Below are positions 33,951 to 38,190 of a stretch of DNA of 38,190 nt, piece after piece. The DNA is taken from assembly GCA_903930535.1 (NCBI GenBank), contig CAIYYX010000209.1, positions 1 to 38,190 on the forward strand. Direction: 5' to 3'. Under the pieces are notes generated by a model that was not told the DNA's origin, searched no databases, and was given only the letters and a program-made list of their open reading frames with translations. Made by a program: the position numbers and the translations under genes. The stretch's first letter is position 1. Each line of letters opens with the position of its first letter. The DNA comes from an uncultured Sterolibacterium sp. (lineage in GTDB: Bacteria; Pseudomonadota; Gammaproteobacteria; Burkholderiales; Rhodocyclaceae).

Positions 33951-34958
33951 ATGCAAGGTAATAATCGTTGTAGATGGGACGCTTTTGCGCGCGGCTTCAT
34001 GGTCCTGTTGATTGGCAGCACGGCCGTCACCTCCTCCGTTCTTGCCCAGTCCTATCCATCCAGACCCATTATTTTGGTCGTTCCGGTTAACCCGGGTGGG
34101 CCCAATGACATGGTCGCCCGTCTTATCGCGCCGCCATTGGCGAAAGCTCTCGGGCAGCCCGTGGTTGTGGAAAACCGTCCTGGAGCCTCCCAGAAAATCG
34201 GCATCCGAAGCATGCTGAGCGCGCCGAAGGATGGCTACACCATCGCCATAGTCTCTCCTGCTTCAATGACGATCAATCCCTTGCTCGATCGAGCCGTCGG
34301 ATACGATCCACTCAAGGACTTTACTTTCCTCACGGAAGCCGTGTCGATGTACTACGTGCTCATCGCCAACCCGGCACTACCCGCAAAGTCGGTGAAGGAG
34401 CTTGTCACCTACGTCAAAGCCAATCCGGACAAAATCGCGTATGGAACCGGCGGCAGCGGCACCATCATCCACTTTGCGACACAGCAGGTATTACAGAAAC
34501 TGGACATCACCGCGCTGCCCGTACATTACAAAAGCGATGGTCCGGCGATCATGGACCTGATAGCCGGTCATGTGCAAATAATGGTGGCCTACTCGGGAGC
34601 GGCCAAACCCTTTATCGACAGTGGCAAGGTGTTCCCCCTGGCGACCACCGGACCTGAGCGCTTGGCGGAATTGCCCAATGTAGCCAACTACAAACAAACC
34701 GGAATCAAGGCGCTTGAGAACTTTACGACCCAGGCGTGGGTCGGTATCGTCGCCGCAAAAGGCATTCCTGCAGAAGCGACCCAGAAACTGAATGACGCAC
34801 TGGCGAAGGTGCTGCAACTTCCCGAACTCAGGAAATCCCTCGAGGCCGTCGGGTTCCAGGTGGTCAACTCGACACCGGGGGAATTTGCGGCCATCGTTCG
34901 TTCCGGCCTCGAAGAAAATCGCATTGTGATCGAGAGCGGCGCAATAAAACCCGAATAA
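33951..34958 (+). CDS. Bug/TctC-family tripartite tricarboxylate transporter solute receptor
   Basis: A 335-residue periplasmic binding protein. The signal peptide (FMVLLIGSTAVTSSVLA) precedes QSYPSRPIILVVPVNPGGPNDMVARLIA, the Bug-family start (quoted in parts), and VVVENRPGASQKIG, the ligand-loop motif. ATG 33951 has GGGGAG upstream; the frame is open from 33879. Bug proteins bind organic acids, including aromatic carboxylates, for TctAB permeases. No permease is present. The second UbiD-family gene follows within about 25 bp, and the second control element lies upstream. Confidence 0.93.
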   Translation: MQGNNRCRWDAFARGFMVLLIGSTAVTSSVLAQSYPSRPIILVVPVNPGGPNDMVARLIAPPLAKALGQPVVVENRPGASQKIGIRSMLSAPKDGYTIAIVSPASMTINPLLDRAVGYDPLKDFTFLTEAVSMYYVLIANPALPAKSVKELVTYVKANPDKIAYGTGGSGTIIHFATQQVLQKLDITALPVHYKSDGPAIMDLIAGHVQIMVAYSGAAKPFIDSGKVFPLATTGPERLAELPNVANYKQTGIKALENFTTQAWVGIVAAKGIPAEATQKLNDALAKVLQLPELRKSLEAVGFQVVNSTPGEFAAIVRSGLEENRIVIESGAIKPE

Positions 34959-34983
34959 CTATGGCAATTGGATGAGGACAACA

Positions 34984-36678
34984 ATGGATTCGAAAACCGT
35001 AAAGAAAAGCAAAGCCGCAGTCGCTAAACAAGGTCGGGGCTATCCCGACCTTCACGACCATATCGAGGCCTTGAAACAGGCCGGGCTCTTGATCGTGGTC
35101 GATGAATTGATCAACAAGGACACCGAGATGCACCCGCTGGTACGTTGGCAGTATCGTGGCGGCGTGCGCGCGGAGGATCGCAAGGCTTTTCTGTTCACCA
35201 ATGTCACCGACAGCAAGGGACGCAAGTACGATATTCCTGTCCTGGTCTGCGGTCTGGCCGGTAACCGTGCAATCTATTCGCTGGGCATGCAATGCAGCAT
35301 CGACGAAATCCGCGAAAAGTGGATCAAGGCGATGGCACATCCGATACCGCCGCGTCTCGTCAAGGACGCGCCTTGCCAGGAGATTGTCTACAAGGGTGCG
35401 TCGCTTCGCAAGGGGCACGGTCTCGATGACATTCCTGTGCCGATTTCCTCGCCCGGTTGGGACAACGCACCCTATACCTCGTCAAGCCATTTCATCACCA
35501 AGGATCCCGAGACCGGGATCCAGAACATGGGCAACTACCGTGGCCAGGTCAAGGCACCGGACCGCCTGGGGATGAACACTTCGATCGAGCACGGCACCGG
35601 CGGCTACATTCACTGGGAAAAATGGAAGGCCTTGGGCAAACCGATGCCGGTCGCAGTCGTTCTCGGGTGTCCACCTTCGGTGTCATACGCCTCAGTGCAA
35701 AAAGTGCCGGATGTCTTCGACGAGTTGGATATCACGGGGGGTCTGATCGGCATGCCGCTTAATGTCGTCCGTGCCAAGACCGTGGACCTTCTCGTGCCAG
35801 CCGAAGCAGAAATCATCATCGAAGGCTTTGTCAGCACAGAGTTTCTCGAACCCGAGGCGCCCTTCGGCGAATCCCACGGCCATGTCAATTTGACTGAGTA
35901 CAACGGCTACCTCGACGTGACCGCCATCACCCGCCGCAAAAAGGCGATCCTCACCTCATGGATGAGCCAGGTGGCGCCAAGCGAGTCGAGTTGCATCAGA
36001 CGGCCAGCGGCCGAGGCCGCGCACATGATGCACCTGCGCAACAACCTCGGGATAAAGGGTGTGTACAAGGTGGTGACGCATGAGCCGCTGACCTCTGTGC
36101 AAAAACTGATTGTGATCCAGTTCGAAAAAGACACCCCGCAAACGGAAATCTGGCGCGCCCTCTACGGCGTGGCATCGTTCCGCAGAGCGGAGGGCAAATG
36201 GGTCGTGGCGGTTGACCGTGACATCGACGCAGACAACAGCGACGCCATCTTCTGGGCCATGTCCTACCGTTGCAAACCGCATCGCGACGTGCAGATGCTG
36301 CTGCACAAGGACGAAGGACACGGCCCGCGCAGCCTGTTGGACAGCGAGGACGCTGCAGTCCTGATCAACGCCGTGCTCAAGGAACCCTTCCCGCCGGTCG
36401 CGCTGCCCAAGAAGGAATACATGGAGAATGCGCGGAAAATCTGGGAAAAGATGGGCCTGCCGAAACTCAAGCCGGAAATGCCGTGGTATGGCTACGACCT
36501 GGGTGAATGGAACGACCATCTGGAAGGCCAGGCACAACTCGCCGTGAAGAGCGAATACTGGAAGACAGGAGAATGGTGTGCAAAGCGCCGCCGCAGCGAC
36601 GTCAAGATGAACACGGAAATGCGGATACTGGAAGATGACCCGGACTACGGCAAGCAGGCCAAGGCGAGAAAGAAATAG
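34984..36678 (+). CDS. UbiD-family prFMN-dependent (de)carboxylase (second copy)
   Basis: A 564-residue protein from ATG 34984, chosen because GAGGA lies just upstream; ATG 34972 is the alternative. Arg186 (NMGNYRGQV), His203 (SIEHGTGG, the metal-ligand position) and Glu291/Glu296 (EAPFGESHG) give a full UbiD catalytic set, and VPAEAEIIIEGF is the conserved strand. It is longer than the first copy, with a basic N-terminal extension and a C-terminal tail (DPDYGKQAKARKK). Length and sequence differ so much that the two probably act on different substrates or steps. It follows the Bug receptor gene and needs prFMN made by a UbiX encoded elsewhere. Confidence 0.93.
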   Translation: MDSKTVKKSKAAVAKQGRGYPDLHDHIEALKQAGLLIVVDELINKDTEMHPLVRWQYRGGVRAEDRKAFLFTNVTDSKGRKYDIPVLVCGLAGNRAIYSLGMQCSIDEIREKWIKAMAHPIPPRLVKDAPCQEIVYKGASLRKGHGLDDIPVPISSPGWDNAPYTSSSHFITKDPETGIQNMGNYRGQVKAPDRLGMNTSIEHGTGGYIHWEKWKALGKPMPVAVVLGCPPSVSYASVQKVPDVFDELDITGGLIGMPLNVVRAKTVDLLVPAEAEIIIEGFVSTEFLEPEAPFGESHGHVNLTEYNGYLDVTAITRRKKAILTSWMSQVAPSESSCIRRPAAEAAHMMHLRNNLGIKGVYKVVTHEPLTSVQKLIVIQFEKDTPQTEIWRALYGVASFRRAEGKWVVAVDRDIDADNSDAIFWAMSYRCKPHRDVQMLLHKDEGHGPRSLLDSEDAAVLINAVLKEPFPPVALPKKEYMENARKIWEKMGLPKLKPEMPWYGYDLGEWNDHLEGQAQLAVKSEYWKTGEWCAKRRRSDVKMNTEMRILEDDPDYGKQAKARKK

Positions 36679-36758
36679 GCCACGACGGGGCGATTCAGAT
36701 GCCGGACGACAGATGGCGGAAAGTGCCGCTGTCGCGGATCGGGGCGCCTGCGCGGCAC

Positions 36759-37280
36759 CTAATGTTTCGTGTTCATGGCCAAAGATCCCATCATGATCTT
36801 GTCCGTGTACGCCAGGGCCAATGCCGAAACAAGAAATGTCCCATGAATGATGACACGCCACATGATGACGCGGTCCTCCAACTGTGCGGCATTGATGAAT
36901 GTCCTCAGCAAATCGATGGATGAGATGCCGATCAACGCCATGGCCAATTTAACCTTGAGCACGCTTGCATTCACGTGTGAAAGCCATTCTGGCTGGTCGG
37001 GATGACTTTCCAGTTCAAGACGCGAGACGAACGTTTCGTAGCCGCCGACGATAACCATTACCAATAGGTTCGCGATCATCACAACGTCTATGAGACCCAG
37101 CACGATGAGCATGATGTCAGTTTCGCCCAGGCTGCCAATCTTCGTCACCAAGTGCATCAGTTCCAGCATGAACTGATATACGTAGACACCCTGTGCGACG
37201 ATCAAGCCCAGATACAGCGGCGCCTGCAGCCAACGGCTGGCGAATATCAGAGACTCCATTGATCGTATGAATCTGAGCAT
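36759..37280 (-). CDS. YqhA/UPF0114 family membrane protein
   Basis: A protein of about 173 residues with four hydrophobic segments. [18 protein letters not shown], then [23 protein letters not shown], and [18 protein letters not shown] match the UPF0114 family (E. coli YqhA). The function is unknown. ATG 37280 aligns with the E. coli start and has GGAG upstream; ATG 37295 adds five residues. It is convergent with the second UbiD-family gene and probably not part of the cluster. The gap 37296-37408 shows no feature. Confidence 0.9.
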   Translation of the reverse strand: MLRFIRSMESLIFASRWLQAPLYLGLIVAQGVYVYQFMLELMHLVTKIGSLGETDIMLIVLGLIDVVMIANLLVMVIVGGYETFVSRLELESHPDQPEWLSHVNASVLKVKLAMALIGISSIDLLRTFINAAQLEDRVIMWRVIIHGTFLVSALALAYTDKIMMGSLAMNTKH

Positions 37281-37408
37281 TGATTGTGGCTCCATTTGTT
37301 ATCTTGCTTAGGCTCCGCCGCTGCGGGATGCACCTGGGATTTTATTACGTCATCCTAGCATATCGACCCGAGCACTGAGGCCTATCGCGTAACCCTGCAG
37401 CCGCGCCT

Positions 37409-38032
37409 TTAGTAGAGCTCCGTCTTTATTCTTTCCGGCGCCTCGCGGTCGTAGGTCGCGCCGCCCAGACGGCCTTCGCTTAGCTCAGCGATGATCGTGC
37501 CGGTGCTGGGCAGGCGCTTGCGATCAATCTGTGTTGCCGCGTCCCAGAGTCTGGAGCGCAGGATGGCCTTTGAGCAGTGAAAATAAATGCTCTCGATGCT
37601 GACCACCACCACGCAGCGGGGCAGCTTGGCATTGACCGTAAAGCTTTTCATGAGCTCAGGATCAATCGAGATCGCGGCCCGACCGTTCACGCGCAGCGTT
37701 TCCCCGACACCGGGAATGAGAAACAGCAAGGCAACGCGCGGGTCGCGCACGATGTTGCGAAGGCCATCGATGCGGTTGTTGCCGGGCCGGTCCGGGATGG
37801 CGAGCGTCTTCTCGTCGATGATGCGCACGAAGCCGGGCGCGTCGCCCTTGGGCGAGCAGTCCAGCCCCTCCGGGCCACAGGTCGCCATCGTCACGAAAGG
37901 CGCCGCTTCGATGAGCTTGCGATAGCAGTCATTGATATGGTCGATTTCCTTCAACACCGCTGCTGGCAGCTTCTCGGCATAGAGTGCCGTGAGTTGCTCC
38001 ATCGTCGTAACCAGATGATTGTTCGTACCCAA
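37409..38032 (-). CDS. PPOX-class FMN-dependent flavoprotein (MSMEG_1061-like)
   Basis: A 207-residue split-barrel flavoprotein of the pyridoxamine-phosphate-oxidase-like class. FVTMATCGPEGLDCSPKGDAPG is the family's central FMN-binding strand (quoted in part), RPGNNRIDGLRNIVRDPRVALLF, also in part, is the phosphate-binding region, and IYFHCSKAILRSRLWD the C-terminal motif. Members reduce F420- or FMN-linked substrates or only bind FMN; the substrate here is unknown. It is a single gene. Confidence 0.88.
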   Translation of the reverse strand: MGTNNHLVTTMEQLTALYAEKLPAAVLKEIDHINDCYRKLIEAAPFVTMATCGPEGLDCSPKGDAPGFVRIIDEKTLAIPDRPGNNRIDGLRNIVRDPRVALLFLIPGVGETLRVNGRAAISIDPELMKSFTVNAKLPRCVVVVSIESIYFHCSKAILRSRLWDAATQIDRKRLPSTGTIIAELSEGRLGGATYDREAPERIKTELY

Positions 38033-38058
38033 GCCGTTCCCCTTTGATCAGTAAGCCG

Positions 38059-38085
38059 ATAATAGCCATCATCAATGGCGATTAT
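38059..38085. promoter_or_regulatory. Dyad overlapping a TATAAT box upstream of the flavoprotein gene
   Basis: ATAATAGCCAT (38059-38069) and ATGGCGATTAT (38075-38085) pair with one mismatch. On the minus strand TATAAT (38081-38086) lies about 50 bp before the flavoprotein start, so a repressor bound here could block a -10 box. No good -35 is visible. Confidence 0.4.
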
Positions 38086-38161
38086 AGGGGTCACGGATGC
38101 TCCCTCCTCTTTCATTCGAGACCTTCAGTAGCAACGCTTGCCGATATGCGCTAAGGAATGT

Positions 38162-38190
38162 CTGAATAAGTCCGTCATCGCGAGCCCCAA
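38162..38190. repeat. Palindromic intergenic repeat, copy 3 (cut by right edge)
   Basis: CTGAATAAGTCCGTCATCGC, then GAGCC, matches the left arm of copy 2 almost exactly. The rest lies beyond the window. Confidence 0.75.

Overview
The window looks like a GC-rich betaproteobacterial chromosome, most likely a Rhodocyclales/Sterolibacterium-type aromatic degrader. This is inferred from the synteny lepA-lepB-DUF4845-rnc-era-recO-pdxJ-acpS-nagZ, from EF-P with Arg32 next to the rhamnosyltransferase EarP, and from the catabolic gene content. The genus is not proven from sequence alone.

Region 1 (1-2.3 kb): the N-terminus of a giant LapA-like adhesin (minus strand, runs off the left edge) is divergent from a LuxR-type regulator, with a large dyad in the adhesin leader. 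Region 2 (2.3-4.4 kb): tRNA-Cys and tRNA-Gly, which in E. coli form one operon after uvrC-pgsA (glyW-cysT). Here they are split by about 1.9 kb carrying a PAS/class III nucleotide cyclase gene, flanked by a 26-bp direct repeat of the tRNA-Gly 3' end. Region 3 (4.4-16.8 kb): housekeeping genes pgsA, uvrC, a family 5 uracil-DNA glycosylase, earP-efp, and the minus-strand run nagZ-acpS-pdxJ-recO-era-rnc-DUF4845-lepB-lepA. Region 4 (16.8-17.8 kb): a scar with an integrase N-terminal fragment cut off by a palindromic repeat (other copies near 2.2 kb and at the right edge) and an MliC-like lipoprotein gene.

Region 5 (17.9-36.7 kb) is the main interest, a dense accessory cluster. Leftward: TAXI-type solute receptor -> UbiD-family (de)carboxylase -> Mo/W-bisMGD oxidoreductase. 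Rightward from the same intergenic region: SDR -> aryl-CoA ligase -> LivK/G/F/H/M-type ABC importer -> ArsM-like methyltransferase. A convergent leftward set follows (Cys-rich C_GCAxxG_C_C protein -> 88-aa unknown -> Tes/MJ0619-like radical SAM enzyme). A rightward pair closes the cluster: Bug/TctC-type solute receptor -> second UbiD-family enzyme. The two solute receptor/UbiD units sit behind almost the same ~60-bp element, centred on the palindrome TTGACCTAGGTCAA, which ties the two ends of the cluster together as one regulon.

The simplest reading is import of a carboxylated aromatic or related acid, CoA activation, prFMN-dependent (de)carboxylation by two different UbiD enzymes, and a hydroxylation, dehydroxylation or hydration step by the Mo/W enzyme. 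The substrate is unknown and I do not recognise the cluster as a described pathway. Region 6 (36.7-38.2 kb): a YqhA/UPF0114 membrane protein, a PPOX-type flavoprotein and the start of a third palindromic repeat.
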